The notes: generated from the sequence alone by a model not told the origin. Positions 18,635 to 27,301 are shown, counted from the stretch's first letter. The stretch is DNA of 64,000 bases from Mesorhizobium norvegicum (GCF_004919685.1 NZ_SMYZ01000038.1:1-64000), one strand, 5' to 3'. Numbers and translations are program-made.

Positions 18635-18887
18635 TCAACTAGCGCGCGATTTTTGTAGGGGACTTTCCCGTTTTTGCTCGTAGGCTCAGGCTACCAAAGC
18701 AACTCAACCGCGATACTGCGGTCATCTGAGCCGCCGATCGCGAACGTCGATTGCGAGATCTCGCGCTGTTCGACCTCGCCATCGACAGCAATCAAAGGGC
18801 CTCGGCTCTCGCCAACGCCCTGGTTTTTGGGGTGCAATGTAGAAGGCGATTACGCTGCAACGCTGGCGGATCCGAGTTCGCGCGAGC

Positions 18888-19127
18888 TCACCGACCGAGT
18901 TTCTGACAATCGTCAAGCAGGCCGCCAAGCTCTTGACACAGAATCACTTGGCCCAGAGGGTTCGAGTTTTCGTCTAGACCCATGCGCCTGTTATACGACG
19001 CCACTTGGTCTTTCAACTGAGAAACACGACCGGCTCGGTGGCCGCTGGAGTAAGCCAAGCCGCCGACAGCACATATGATCACTACGGTTAGGAAGACAGC
19101 AAGCATCATCTTGCTGCCGGGCGCCAT
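18888..19127 (-). CDS. Small single-pass membrane protein, unknown function
   Basis: A 79-residue open frame starting at the ATG at 19127. A hydrophobic helix (MMLAVFLTVVIICAVGGLAY) is followed by a basic, coiled-coil-like stretch (RAGRVSQLKDQVASYNRR) and a C-terminal part with two cysteines (ILCQELGGLLDDC). The layout recalls small periplasmic-facing proteins such as phage spanin-like or signalling proteins, but no family was recognised. The ribosome site is poor. A longer in-frame extension to 19472 runs antisense to the neighbouring small gene and is not credible. Confidence 0.4.
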   Translation of the reverse strand: MAPGSKMMLAVFLTVVIICAVGGLAYSSGHRAGRVSQLKDQVASYNRRMGLDENSNPLGQVILCQELGGLLDDCQKLGR

Positions 19128-19205
19128 TTCTGGCAACAGTCTAACCGTGCGATGCATGAACTCGTGTCTACTGTTTCGGCCTTTTCGAACAAAGTGTGGC
19201 GTAAA

Positions 19206-19361
19206 ATGATGAACACTTCCTTGGATACCCCATCCTCGCGAGCCCTGAAGGTTTGGCAAGAATGGGCTCCGTTTGCAGCAGTCGTCTTGGCAGTTGTTAT
19301 TTGCCTTGTGTGGAGCGTCTATCTGCCGATCATCGGGCTGCGGCATTTGCTTGGATATTAA
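19206..19361 (+). CDS. Small single-pass membrane protein, unknown function
   Basis: A 51-residue frame starting at one of two adjacent ATGs (19206 or 19209). After a short polar start, a long hydrophobic helix (WAPFAAVVLAVVICLVWSVY) ends in LPIIGLRHLLGY. It is divergent from the small membrane protein at 18888-19127 with about 80 bases between and convergent with the RepB-like gene. No family recognised; the clean membrane helix is the only support. Confidence 0.35.
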   Translation: MMNTSLDTPSSRALKVWQEWAPFAAVVLAVVICLVWSVYLPIIGLRHLLGY

Positions 19362-19488
19362 CCTGCAAGTGTCCGCCTTCAGCTGGAGCCCTGCCAAGAC
19401 CGGCGACATCAGCGCGAAGAGATCGGAGTCGTCGTGCGAAGCGATGCTGTTTGCTTCACAATCAGGGGGCACGGGGATCCCTGCAGGG

Positions 19489-20391
19489 CTAAGTCGGGAC
19501 TCGATTTGGCGCGGTCATTTTCTGAAATTCGGAAAGAATCTCTGGGAAACTCTGCGCGAGATATCGAACAACGCGGGCGTTCTCCAGCAGCCGGCTGAGA
19601 TACCCAGTGGCGACCACAAGATCCAGATGGTCAGATCCGTAGCTCTCCTCGATAAGCCGGTAGTCTTTATCGAGTTTGGTTGATTCGTTCTCCATCAATG
19701 CGATTTGGGCGTCGCTCAGACCGGCTAGCTTTTTCGGCTGCGATGTATCGGCAAGCTGTGACTGCGGGGTCGCGCCGACCAGGGATTTTGCGTAGTTGAT
19801 CGAGAACTTGTTCATGGCGATCATCAGTTGCGCCGCCTCGATCTGACGCACGGCGGCCAGCTTTCGCAGTTCGATGAACGTGTTGGTCGGAACGAAGCGG
19901 TCCTTGAGCATGTCGGCCGCTTCCGGACAGATCCCTTTCAGCAGATGTTTTTTGAGCCTGATTTGGGCGATGTTGACATTCAGGGTTCTCGCGATCGTCT
20001 CTTCTGGGACGCCGCTGTCGATGGCCTTCAGGATCATGAGGTGTTCCTGGATTGTCGCGAGCCGGCTCACCCGTTTGTTATAAGTGAATGCCTCGTCATC
20101 GTTGGCGACCAAACAATCAACCTCGGTGGCGCCTATCTCGCGCAAGATCTCGAGACGCATGTGGCCGTCGACCAAGAGGTACTTTCCCGGCGTGTCCTTG
20201 TCCCTTGCGACCACGGGCAGTTCAACGAGTCCGATCTCGCGAACGGACGACCTGACCTGTTGGTATTTCGGCGTTTCCCTGGCGCTTTCGGCGAACAGGT
20301 GAAGCGGCTGGATGTCTTCTAGCCGAAGGCGAATTGTATCGCGCTCAAAAGCGGGTTTTATGTCCGGTATTGTAGGATGCTTTGTGGTCAC
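19489..20391 (-). CDS. ParB/RepB-like partition protein with RepB C-terminal domain (second of pair)
   Basis: A 300-residue ParB-superfamily protein. The N-terminal nuclease-like domain has IRLRLEDIQPLHLF and YLLVDGHMRLEILREIGATE (the GHxR box, here DGHMR). A helix-turn-helix follows (VPEETIARTLNVNIAQIRLK) and the rest matches the plasmid RepB C-terminal type. Start is GTG at 20391; GTGA overlaps the stop of the upstream gene, so the two are translationally coupled. No ParA/RepA ATPase is nearby, which is unusual for a partition protein. With the serine recombinase gene it forms a three-gene operon. It may position recombinase on DNA or silence transcription rather than partition a replicon; that is inference. 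Confidence 0.75.
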   Translation of the reverse strand: MTTKHPTIPDIKPAFERDTIRLRLEDIQPLHLFAESARETPKYQQVRSSVREIGLVELPVVARDKDTPGKYLLVDGHMRLEILREIGATEVDCLVANDDEAFTYNKRVSRLATIQEHLMILKAIDSGVPEETIARTLNVNIAQIRLKKHLLKGICPEAADMLKDRFVPTNTFIELRKLAAVRQIEAAQLMIAMNKFSINYAKSLVGATPQSQLADTSQPKKLAGLSDAQIALMENESTKLDKDYRLIEESYGSDHLDLVVATGYLSRLLENARVVRYLAQSFPEILSEFQKMTAPNRVPT

Positions 20392-21275
20392 GCGAGCTCA
20401 ACTCTGCTGATCCGGGCCGCCAGGTTTCGTGGGAGGGTGTCCAGTCCTTCCGCCGCAAGGAGGTCCTGGAATGCCTCTTCTGCCATGAGCTGCCGCAAGG
20501 CGTGGGTCACAAACAGCAGGCGGTTTCGCGTTGCATCGGCTTTCCGGACCAGAATGCGTTTTCTGTCCGTGTCTGCTTTGAAAGCCTTGATCAACGCTGA
20601 CGCTGAAGGAGTCTTCGTGCGATCTGGCAGGAACGTTCCCAGGCCTTTCCCCCGCCTGCGGCGGTTCTCAATCAAGCGACGCGCTATCACAAGCTTATGA
20701 CCACGAAGCTGGTTCTTCTTGTAGGCAAGCTGAAGAACCGCCTGGATCCCGGGCTCGTCGGCGGTGGAAATATCGACTGCGACCGACAGCGGGATCTGGC
20801 CGGAGTCGACTGCCCGCAGAAGGCGCTGTTCGCCTTGCGACAGCAGGCGCGCAACCCCTCTGACATATTCGGTCGAAAGCCCGATCTTTGCTGCGATTTC
20901 GGCGTCGGAATAGTCGCTTTCTTTCAGCCGACCGATATCGCGAAGAAGGTCATAAGCGGTGTGATACCGGCGAGCACAATTTTCCACCAACCCTTTGACC
21001 AGCGCCTCGGCCTTGGTTGCCTCTATCACAAACGCGGGAATCTCGATCTGGCCAAGCAGCCTGAAGGCCTCGATCCGCCCCTGGCCGCACACCAGATCGT
21101 GCGTGAAAGCGCTTTCATCGACATCTCTTTTCGTCACGGTGATAGGACGCTTCAGGCCGACGCTCTTGATGCTGTCGACAATATCCTGGAAGGATTTTTT
21201 GCCTCGCGTGCGCGGGTTGGTAATTTTGATCGCGTCCAGGCGCAGGAGCGAGATTGGTCTGTTGGTGGTGTCCAT
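20388..21275 (-). CDS. ParB/RepB-like partition protein with RepB C-terminal domain (first of pair)
   Basis: A 295-residue paralogue of the next protein, clearly diverged from it. The ParB box reads DLVCGQGRIEAFRLLGQIEI (GQGR), then ENCARRYHTAYDLLRDIGRL, and a helix-turn-helix SDAEIAAKIGLSTEYVRGVA. The C-terminal half is basic (RRLIENRRRRGKGLG). Its ATG shares one base with the recombinase stop (TGATG), a sign of coupled translation. Two different ParB-type proteins encoded in tandem suggest a heteromeric DNA-binding complex used together with the recombinase. Confidence 0.75.
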   Translation of the reverse strand: MDTTNRPISLLRLDAIKITNPRTRGKKSFQDIVDSIKSVGLKRPITVTKRDVDESAFTHDLVCGQGRIEAFRLLGQIEIPAFVIEATKAEALVKGLVENCARRYHTAYDLLRDIGRLKESDYSDAEIAAKIGLSTEYVRGVARLLSQGEQRLLRAVDSGQIPLSVAVDISTADEPGIQAVLQLAYKKNQLRGHKLVIARRLIENRRRRGKGLGTFLPDRTKTPSASALIKAFKADTDRKRILVRKADATRNRLLFVTHALRQLMAEEAFQDLLAAEGLDTLPRNLAARISRVELA

Positions 21276-22831
21276 CAGCGAGCGGCCGTGATGGCGTTGC
21301 GTTCGGCCAAGGCGAACAGCGGATCCAGCGATTTGAAGAAGAACGTGTTGAACTCCAGTCTCTTGTTCAAGGCGCGGTTTAAGGGTTTTCCGCCAATCTC
21401 ATTTTCTGGCGCAATCAGATAATCCAGGATCGTCTGGTTATCAGGGCTCATGCGAATGGCCACTTTCACGTCCGCAGCGGGACCCCGTTGCGCAGGGGCC
21501 AACCAATGAGGATAGCCGTATGGCGTGTTGCGACAGCGACCCATTGCAATGGATACCGTGAATTCATCGTTGACGCGAAGCACGCCGAGACCGCTCTGAC
21601 GCACCGCAGACCCGCCCGCCCCCTCAATGGTTGCGATTATCGTTTGGACGACTTCTTCGAAGATCTCACGAAGTCGCCTTCTGATATCAAGAAACCGATA
21701 GTTCTGAGACGGATCGTATCCAACGAGCTTGTAGGCTCGCAGCAGACTGCCGAATTCTTTCCTGTAGCGGCTGCTTGGCGGGCAGTCAGCCGCCGCGTCA
21801 ATGATCGGGCCCGAGAGCTTACCACGCCTCTGCAGAAGTCCGGCGAGCACAACCAACATCTGATCGTTGCTCATTTTAGAAGAGCGGGCATCGGCTATGG
21901 CTTGAGCCCGTTCGAAAAGTTTGCGGTCGACAATCGCTTCAAAGACGCCATCGGCGCGCACCAATCGGGCAGTGTCATTGGTCACCTTCCTTTGCTTGAG
22001 CTTGAAAGACTGCCGATTCCAGACGTTGTTGCCCACGTATTTTTCGTTGCTGAGTATCTGATGAATGGATTCGCGTTTCCACGATCGATTGAGATCGGTG
22101 ACCACTCCCTTGGCATTCAACGACCGCGCAATTTGAAGCTCGGTCCGACCAGCTTTCACGTATTCATTATAGATCCAGCGCACCGTCGCAATTTCATCGG
22201 GTGGTCCAGGCACGAGGATGACCCTATCCGTCTGAAGGCTCTTGTACTCTTTGAGAGCGAGCATGGTCTTTGTGCGCCCATGCTGGTCAATAAGCCGGCG
22301 CCTCAAGCCCAGGCCGGACGACCCTCCTTGCCGGTATCCCATTTGAATGAGCCTGCACTGGCCGGCAAACACCTTGACCGACAACACCCGACTGTGCTCG
22401 GCCGCCATGGTGCGCTTTATTGCCTTGAGCAGGTCTGATCCGATGCTGCCATCGTTCGCAAACTGTTCGCCACAGTATTCAATTCGCACTCCGGCAACGC
22501 GACACCGGTACTCGTACGACGCACTCTCATCAGGGTTCGGGAATCGCCCCCAGCGACTCACGTCGTAGACGATGATGATTTCGAAATCCGCGTTCTTCGT
22601 CTCGACGTCCGCCAACAGCCTTTGCAAGCCGGCGCGACCTTCAAGGTTCAAGCCGCTGCGACCAGCGTCCTCGTATGCGTAGTTCATCGCAGCCGCGAAT
22701 GCCCGGATTGCATCCTTCTGATTGTCGATCGAGAAGCTCTGACGGTCAGTGGACATTCGCACGTACTGAGCTGCGCGCACGCGTTGTGCGTTCTCAGCAG
22801 GTCGACGGGCCGTGTGGGCCTGTTCCATCAT
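21275..22831 (-). CDS. Large serine recombinase (resolvase + recombinase domains)
   Basis: A 518-residue large serine recombinase. The N-terminal catalytic domain opens RAAQYVRMSTDRQSFSIDNQ, where the Ser in RMSTDRQ is the nucleophile; IIIVYDVSRWGRFPNPDE supplies catalytic Arg residues. The Recombinase domain follows (ATVRWIYNEYVKAGRTELQI, then SIHQILSNEKYVGNNVWNR). A cysteine-rich zinc ribbon is not obvious in the C-terminal part, which sets it apart from many phage integrases. It heads an operon with two RepB-like proteins. Such enzymes integrate, excise or invert DNA between short att sites; no att pair was recognised flanking the module. Confidence 0.85.
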   Translation of the reverse strand: MMEQAHTARRPAENAQRVRAAQYVRMSTDRQSFSIDNQKDAIRAFAAAMNYAYEDAGRSGLNLEGRAGLQRLLADVETKNADFEIIIVYDVSRWGRFPNPDESASYEYRCRVAGVRIEYCGEQFANDGSIGSDLLKAIKRTMAAEHSRVLSVKVFAGQCRLIQMGYRQGGSSGLGLRRRLIDQHGRTKTMLALKEYKSLQTDRVILVPGPPDEIATVRWIYNEYVKAGRTELQIARSLNAKGVVTDLNRSWKRESIHQILSNEKYVGNNVWNRQSFKLKQRKVTNDTARLVRADGVFEAIVDRKLFERAQAIADARSSKMSNDQMLVVLAGLLQRRGKLSGPIIDAAADCPPSSRYRKEFGSLLRAYKLVGYDPSQNYRFLDIRRRLREIFEEVVQTIIATIEGAGGSAVRQSGLGVLRVNDEFTVSIAMGRCRNTPYGYPHWLAPAQRGPAADVKVAIRMSPDNQTILDYLIAPENEIGGKPLNRALNKRLEFNTFFFKSLDPLFALAERNAITAAR

Positions 22832-23098
22832 TCAGCGCCTAAAAGGCAGATTGAACGTCCGCTTGAACCGGCCAGCCTAGCGGCATGACGCTTCAATCCC
22901 GTTACACATTGACCGACACTTTGTATCGAATGAGGCTTTGTTGCCATGCAACGAGAGGGTCGAAAAATTGCGGGCAGGGTTTCTATCAACGCCCGAGAAA
23001 CCTTGTCTTTTATCGTGAGGCCTCGTGCCCCCGTTCCGCCGCATTGCGGCCGCACGTGGCAAGCCATAGGGATTTCAGGCCTTCAAGGGAGACCGCAC

Positions 23099-23413
23099 AT
23101 GAACTTTCACAAAGCCATCGCCGCCGTGCTGATGACCGCAGCACTGGCAGGTTGCGCGCAGACCGAAGGCCAGCAGCGGGCCGGGACCGGCGCGCTGATC
23201 GGCGGCGCCGGCGGTGCCCTCGTCGGCCAGGCCATCGGCGGCAACACCGAAAGCACGCTCATCGGTGCCGGCGCGGGCGCCTTGCTGGGCGCGGTTGTCG
23301 GCAGTTCCACCACGCCGCAGCGTCGCGGCGAACAGATGTGCCGCTATCAAGACCGCCGCGGCCGCATCTACACGGCGCCCTGCGACGACCGGTACTATAA
23401 CGGCGACTACTAA
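23099..23413 (+). CDS. Glycine-zipper lipoprotein (17-kDa-antigen-like)
   Basis: A 104-residue outer-membrane-type lipoprotein. The signal ends in a lipobox (LAGC, with Cys at about residue 19), followed by a double glycine zipper (GALIGGAGGALVGQAIGG and LIGAGAGALLGAVVG) and a C-terminal domain rich in Tyr and Arg with two Cys (MCRYQDRRGRIYTAPC). AAGGGAGA lies a few bases before the ATG at 23099. Such proteins sit in the outer membrane and periplasm and help cell-envelope stability. It appears to be a single-gene unit followed by a hairpin. Confidence 0.85.
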   Translation: MNFHKAIAAVLMTAALAGCAQTEGQQRAGTGALIGGAGGALVGQAIGGNTESTLIGAGAGALLGAVVGSSTTPQRRGEQMCRYQDRRGRIYTAPCDDRYYNGDY

Positions 23414-23441
23414 GCAGAGGGTACTCTGATCATCCGCTGTC

Positions 23442-23460
23442 CCCCTTGTGGGACAAGGGG
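23442..23460 (+). repeat. Palindromic hairpin, rhizobial intergenic-repeat-like
   Basis: CCCCTTGT and ACAAGGGG with a GGG loop form a stable stem 29 bases after the lipoprotein stop. A second stem (GCTTCGCCG, CGGCGGAGC) follows directly to about 23490. The pair of stems looks like the palindromic intergenic repeats scattered through rhizobial genomes and may double as a terminator. Other copies would lie outside the window. Confidence 0.5.
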
Positions 23461-23607
23461 ACGGGAGCTTCGCCGCACGGCGGAGCAGCCTGGGAACCGG
23501 TGGGCGTGCATTCTTTCTCGTCGGCGCCACCGGAGGGGGCGCTCCATAGTCATCTTTTGCCCATATCACGGTGCTACAAGCTAAGACGGCGGGTTCTGGA
23601 GGTCGTT

Positions 23608-24221
23608 ATGACTGTGAGCCTTGCCGGCATCCTGAAAAACCGCGGCAAACAGGTGGCCAAACGGCTGCTCGGCTATGACTCCCGCAACTGGCTGCGCATC
23701 CGCCAGATCGAAGCGTTCAACCTCTTTCTCGAAGCCGGCAACCGCAAGGCTTCCGACGTGATCGAGATCTCGCCCGGCTGGAACCGCTATTGGCGGGCGA
23801 TGTGCCCCAACTACCGCAGCGTCGATTTCCCCGCCTTCGACATCTGCAAGGACCGCACCGACGAGCAACATTCCATCGTCATCGCCGACCAGGTGCTGGA
23901 GCACGTTCAGCGGCCGCAGGCGGCGGTGCAGAACATCCACGCCATGACCAGGCCTGGCGGCTGGGCAATGGTGGCGACACCCTTCCTGTTTCGCGTCCAC
24001 GCCAGGCCGCATGACTACAACCGGTGGACGCCCGCCGGCCTCAAGCAGCTGATGTCGAGGGCGGCTTCGCGGAAGCCAACGTCAAGGTGCACGGCTGGGG
24101 CAATAAAGCCTGCGCCAGGGCCCACATCGGCGGGCCGGTGCGTGCCTACGGCCTGTGGCGGGACCTCAGCAATGACGAGGAATACCCCCTGATGGTCTGG
24201 GCCTTCGCGAAGAAGACGTGA
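23608..24221 (+). pseudogene. SAM-dependent methyltransferase-like protein, frameshifted
   Basis: A class I methyltransferase-type protein of about 204 residues split by one base. The first frame from ATG 23608 has DVIEISPGWNRYWRAM at the usual motif I position, FPAFDIC, the motif IV-like SIVIADQVLEHVQRPQAAV and GGWAMVATPFLFRVHA. Near 24052-24055 one base appears lost (ATGTCGAG in place of an expected ATGGTCGAG) and the C-terminus continues in another frame: VEGGFAEANVKVHGWG to WAFAKKT. Motif I lacks the full GxGxG, so SAM binding may be weak or different. A mutation or a read error could explain the break. Confidence 0.75.
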
Positions 24222-24333
24222 GGGGCCGAAGCTGCGCTTTTTATCGCGGTCATGGCCAGCAGTTTTGAGGGCTTGGGCACTTGACCGGGTCGGCTGCCAG
24301 TGACCTAATTCCGATTGGAGGAGGCGCCGGCGC

Positions 24334-24705
24334 ATGGACATCCGAGCGACACTGACGGAGCTATGCGAAGCCTTCAACGCGCACGATCTCGATCGCATCA
24401 TGGCGTTCTTTGCCGACGACTGCGTCCTGGAGATGCCGAGGGGGGCCGAGCCTTGGGGAACGCGTTGCGCGGGCAAGCGCAACGTAAGAGACGCGCTGGC
24501 GACACGCTTCGAAGGCTTGCCCGATGTTCACTATGGCAATGGCGAGCACTTTGCGGACGAGGCTGCCAACACCGGCGTGTCGAAATGGACCCTCACCGGT
24601 ACCACCCGCGAGGGCGTGAAAAAGGAAGTCTGGGGCTGCGACTTCTACACGTTTCGCGACGGCAAGGTGATCCGCAAGGATTCTTATTGGAAGATCGTGG
24701 AGTAG
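24334..24705 (+). CDS. Nuclear transport factor 2 / SnoaL-like family protein
   Basis: A 123-residue SnoaL-type NTF2-fold protein: LCEAFNAHDLDRIMAFFADD is the typical N-terminal helix pair, CVLEMPRGAEPWG the first strand, and GCDFYTFRDGKVIRKDSYWK the last strands. GGAGGAGG lies upstream of the ATG. Members bind hydrophobic small molecules or act as isomerases. It stands alone between a broken methyltransferase and a region without genes. Substrate unknown. Confidence 0.8.
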   Translation: MDIRATLTELCEAFNAHDLDRIMAFFADDCVLEMPRGAEPWGTRCAGKRNVRDALATRFEGLPDVHYGNGEHFADEAANTGVSKWTLTGTTREGVKKEVWGCDFYTFRDGKVIRKDSYWKIVE

Positions 24706-24720
24706 GGGCCTCGCTTGATT

Positions 24721-25290
24721 TTCTCATCGTCCAAGCCAACCCCGATCTACCTCCAGCGCGGTTAGGACAATCGTTTTGGCGCTTGTGGCGTAGGGGGTCC
24801 TCTGAGTAAGCGGTGTCGTTAGCCCATCGCACGGACCGCTAGTCGCTGCCTCTCAACGGCTGCGAACACACGATCCGCGCTTGACTCGCTGACTACGGCT
24901 CTCGCCTGGCAGGACGCCTTCGAAAAAAAGTCGCCGCGCCCCAGACCGGATCAACCAGGTTCGCGGCGCGATGCTTCTGGCCAAGTTCCTCTGTACGGGG
25001 CCAAATCAGCGCCGTTGGACGTTCTCGGCGACTGGATTGCCTGATCTGTCCAAGGAGACAACGCGATTGCAAACTTGTCGTCATGTCCCTCGCTCTTCTT
25101 GGAATCCCCCTAGCACAACGTTTCGTACGCCACCGTCACCATCGCGGTCCAGCTTGCCGCCCCACGGACAATTCCTGAGATACCATTGAGCCTCGTCGCA
25201 TGAGCTCCGACGGGGCCGCGAGGAATCCACCGGCGCGTAAGCGATGGCGATCAGGTTTGAGGCCGGTCCATCGCGGCTGAGGCAGCAAAT
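24721..25290. other. Non-coding stretch, nothing recognised
   Basis: About 570 bases without a credible gene on either strand. Open frames are short and compositionally random. No tRNA, hairpin of note or known repeat was recognised. Confidence 0.5.
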
Positions 25291-25292
25291 TA

Positions 25293-25607
25293 TCAGACAC
25301 GGAGGTTGTCTTTCCGCTGCACCAACAGGCCGTTGAAGTTGAGCGGTGGAGGGGGAAGAACCTCAGTCATCTCGAATAGAGGCACTGGGACGTCAGACTC
25401 TGGTGCTTTCTGCTTGGCCTTCAGGTCCGTGATCTCCTCGTCACGCCTGGCAATCCGGCTTTCCAGATTGGCAATGCGCTCAGTCAGGAAATAACGTCCA
25501 ACTGCAAATCCCCCGCCGCCAAACAACACGGCAAACGTGGCAAAGGCGGTCGGGTTGGACACCACCAAATCTGAGTTGCTGTTTATGAACTCGATAAATT
25601 CTTGCAT
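25293..25607 (-). CDS. Small membrane-anchored coiled-coil protein, unknown function
   Basis: A 104-residue protein with one membrane helix (FATFAVLFGGGGFAVGRYFL) close to the N-terminus, then a charged coiled coil (ERIANLESRIARRDEEITDL) and a proline-rich end (VLPPPPLNFNGLLVQRKDN). The N-terminal MQEFIEFINSNSDLVVSNP and the even heptad pattern argue that this is a real gene. It may be an inner-membrane structural or signalling protein. No family name can be given. Confidence 0.55.
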   Translation of the reverse strand: MQEFIEFINSNSDLVVSNPTAFATFAVLFGGGGFAVGRYFLTERIANLESRIARRDEEITDLKAKQKAPESDVPVPLFEMTEVLPPPPLNFNGLLVQRKDNLRV

Positions 25608-25620
25608 AGAGCCACCACTG

Positions 25621-25821
25621 TCATCCTGGAGCGGGCCGCGTATCGTCGTAGCCGAAGGAGCCTATTCCCGGATGCCTGTGGGCTTTGGCGAGAAATCCGA
25701 GTCTCAAGCTCACGGTTGTACCCCTGAGCGCCTTCACGGTCTTAAGCGGGCTGTCGTAGCGGGCGAGCAGCTTTGCGGCTTCTGAATGCGGCTCGACCTT
25801 GGCTTCTGCGTCAAAGTGCAT
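25621..25821 (-). CDS. Small hypothetical protein
   Basis: A 66-residue frame from the ATG at 25821 (MHFDAEAKVEPHSEAAKLLA, then DSPLKTVKALRGTTVSLRLG). An AGGAGG lies twelve bases before this ATG, somewhat far, and an upstream in-frame start at 25884 is possible. It would be the gene just upstream of the membrane coiled-coil gene on the same strand. Support is limited to the open frame and the ribosome site. Confidence 0.35.
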   Translation of the reverse strand: MHFDAEAKVEPHSEAAKLLARYDSPLKTVKALRGTTVSLRLGFLAKAHRHPGIGSFGYDDTRPAPG

Positions 25822-25980
25822 CGTGCCATGCTTCCTCCTATCGTGTCGCGCGGCGTGGTGCGGTGAGCGCATCTCGTCGCTCATCTCGTTGAGCGCCTTT
25901 CATCGTCGCTGTTGTGAATTGCGATGAAATTGTCGGCGTAGGCCTGAAGGAGACCTCCTCCGACTGACTGCGTTTGACCA

Positions 25981-26736
25981 CTATTCGAAATGCATCGACT
26001 GGCCGCGCATCATCGCCAGGGTCAGTGCGATTGCAGGATTTGCCGGCGGCTTCTCCATAAGCAGGGAGCCGTCGAAATCGCGCCACGCGGCCATGCGCAA
26101 TTCGTCACCGTCATCGGCGGCTGCAGGGTCGAAAACGTGGGCATCATAGGGATCCCGGTCAATTTCAATCGTCCAGTCCTTGAGCGCCTTGCGAGCCATT
26201 TCTTCAACCTGGGCAAGGTCGCTTGTGAAGAAGGGGATACGGTCGCCAGCTTCCGAAAGCGGCTCTACCCGATCCAGCGTTGGCCGCTCGGGAACCCAAC
26301 CCAGAACGAAGGCAATATCGAAATCGATCTGGCGGTCCGGGCCAGCTGTAACCTCCAGCCGTTTGACGACGTCAGGATAGAGCTGCTGGCGCGCCGGCCA
26401 CGTGTCCGGAAGCGCCTCCGCTTGCAATCTCGTTCGGGGAACGTCGATCAGTTCCATGATCTGATGGCGCGGAACTTTGTCCTCCGGCCAGCCCGCACAA
26501 CAGGCAGTCGTCGCAGCCTGGTCGGCTTCCATCCAGATTGAAGCAGCCTGATCCTCGTCCTCGGTTGGCTGGTCGTCTTCCGGAAAGCCTTTAATGTCCC
26601 ACCCTTCCAACGCAAACAAACCCTCCGCGCCTTGCAAAGCCGTAATCCCGGCCCGCGCGAAGACCGCTTCGGCTGCCGCCACACCGCGTGCTAGTTCCTC
26701 GGGCGTTGCACCTTCAATGTTCAAGCGAAGTTCCAT
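25981..26736 (-). CDS. Hypothetical protein with a LexA box, divergent from the imuA operon
   Basis: A 251-residue acidic protein with no recognised domain. It opens MELRLNIEGATPEELARGVA and is rich in Trp, Asp and Glu (EGWDIKGFPEDDQPTEDEDQ). The middle holds two cysteines (TTACCAGWPEDKVP) and the end reads AIALTLAMMRGQSMHFE. The ribosome site is a perfect AGGAGG. A GAAC-N7-GAAC LexA box lies 33 bases before its start, so it should be induced by DNA damage together with imuA-imuB-dnaE2 on the other side. It may therefore be a new member of the SOS response; function unknown. Confidence 0.7.
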   Translation of the reverse strand: MELRLNIEGATPEELARGVAAAEAVFARAGITALQGAEGLFALEGWDIKGFPEDDQPTEDEDQAASIWMEADQAATTACCAGWPEDKVPRHQIMELIDVPRTRLQAEALPDTWPARQQLYPDVVKRLEVTAGPDRQIDFDIAFVLGWVPERPTLDRVEPLSEAGDRIPFFTSDLAQVEEMARKALKDWTIEIDRDPYDAHVFDPAAADDGDELRMAAWRDFDGSLLMEKPPANPAIALTLAMMRGQSMHFE

Positions 26737-26768
26737 GGTTCGCCTCCTGTGCCATTCTTGCCGACAGT

Positions 26769-26783
26769 GAACAAAATAAGAAC
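26769..26783 (-). promoter_or_regulatory. LexA (SOS) box for the 251-residue gene
   Basis: GAAC, seven bases (AAAATAA), GAAC: the alphaproteobacterial LexA operator written in direct-repeat form. It ends 33 bases before the minus-strand ATG at 26736, where it would overlap or lie close to the promoter. Confidence 0.75.
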
Positions 26784-27255
26784 ATTGGAGTCAATAGGCT
26801 CTTGGCAACCGAGGATTTAGGTCGATTTTTTCAACGGGATGGCTCATTTGGCAACGGTCGATGCGCCATGCTCAATTCCCTAGGCAACTGCACTGTGGCC
26901 GATCAAATGCGGACCACCGCGGACGGGGACAGTCGGTCCCGCGTCCCGTCCTGCGGCCGGCGCTATGCTGACGCTCCTACGGCTGTCCTGTTAACCGCCC
27001 GCGGCGGGGGCGAATTTCCTCCGTCCGGCGCGCGGCAATGTCCGCATTTGCGGACGCGCGCAGGACTGCGGTTTATACGCCGTTTTCCCTTTGGGCGCCG
27101 GCAGTCGCCGGCGCGACGTCCAGCGGGGCATCATGGCCTTCTACCGTATTGTCCTGTCGGCAAGTGGCTCTATCGGTGTCACCAGGCAGGCGGTCGCGAC
27201 AAACATTTCTTCCGCAGCGCCACCTCACCATGCCATTGACTCTTCATTAGGAAGA
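26784..27255. other. Divergent intergenic region with a hairpin
   Basis: Long spacer between the two SOS-type promoters. Open frames cross it but none is convincing. At 27095-27114 GCGCCGGC and GCCGGCGC form a perfect 8-bp stem with loop AGTC. The GC-rich middle (26940-27120) might hold a decayed gene or a small RNA, but I cannot support either. Confidence 0.4.
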
Positions 27256-27270
27256 GAACAAATGAGGAAC
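27256..27270 (+). promoter_or_regulatory. LexA (SOS) box of the imuA-imuB-dnaE2 operon
   Basis: GAAC, seven bases (AAATGAG), GAAC, 31 bases before the imuA start. This is the exact alphaproteobacterial LexA site and the known regulator binding position for this cassette in related bacteria. Confidence 0.85.
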
Positions 27271-27301
27271 ACGCCGCAAGCATTTCGCGTTCAGGGGACA
27301 G

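Noticed and set aside
26688..27239. 183-residue plus-strand frame before imuA
   Set aside because: Crosses a LexA box and the start of the divergent gene; rich in Arg, Gly and Ser without fold character.
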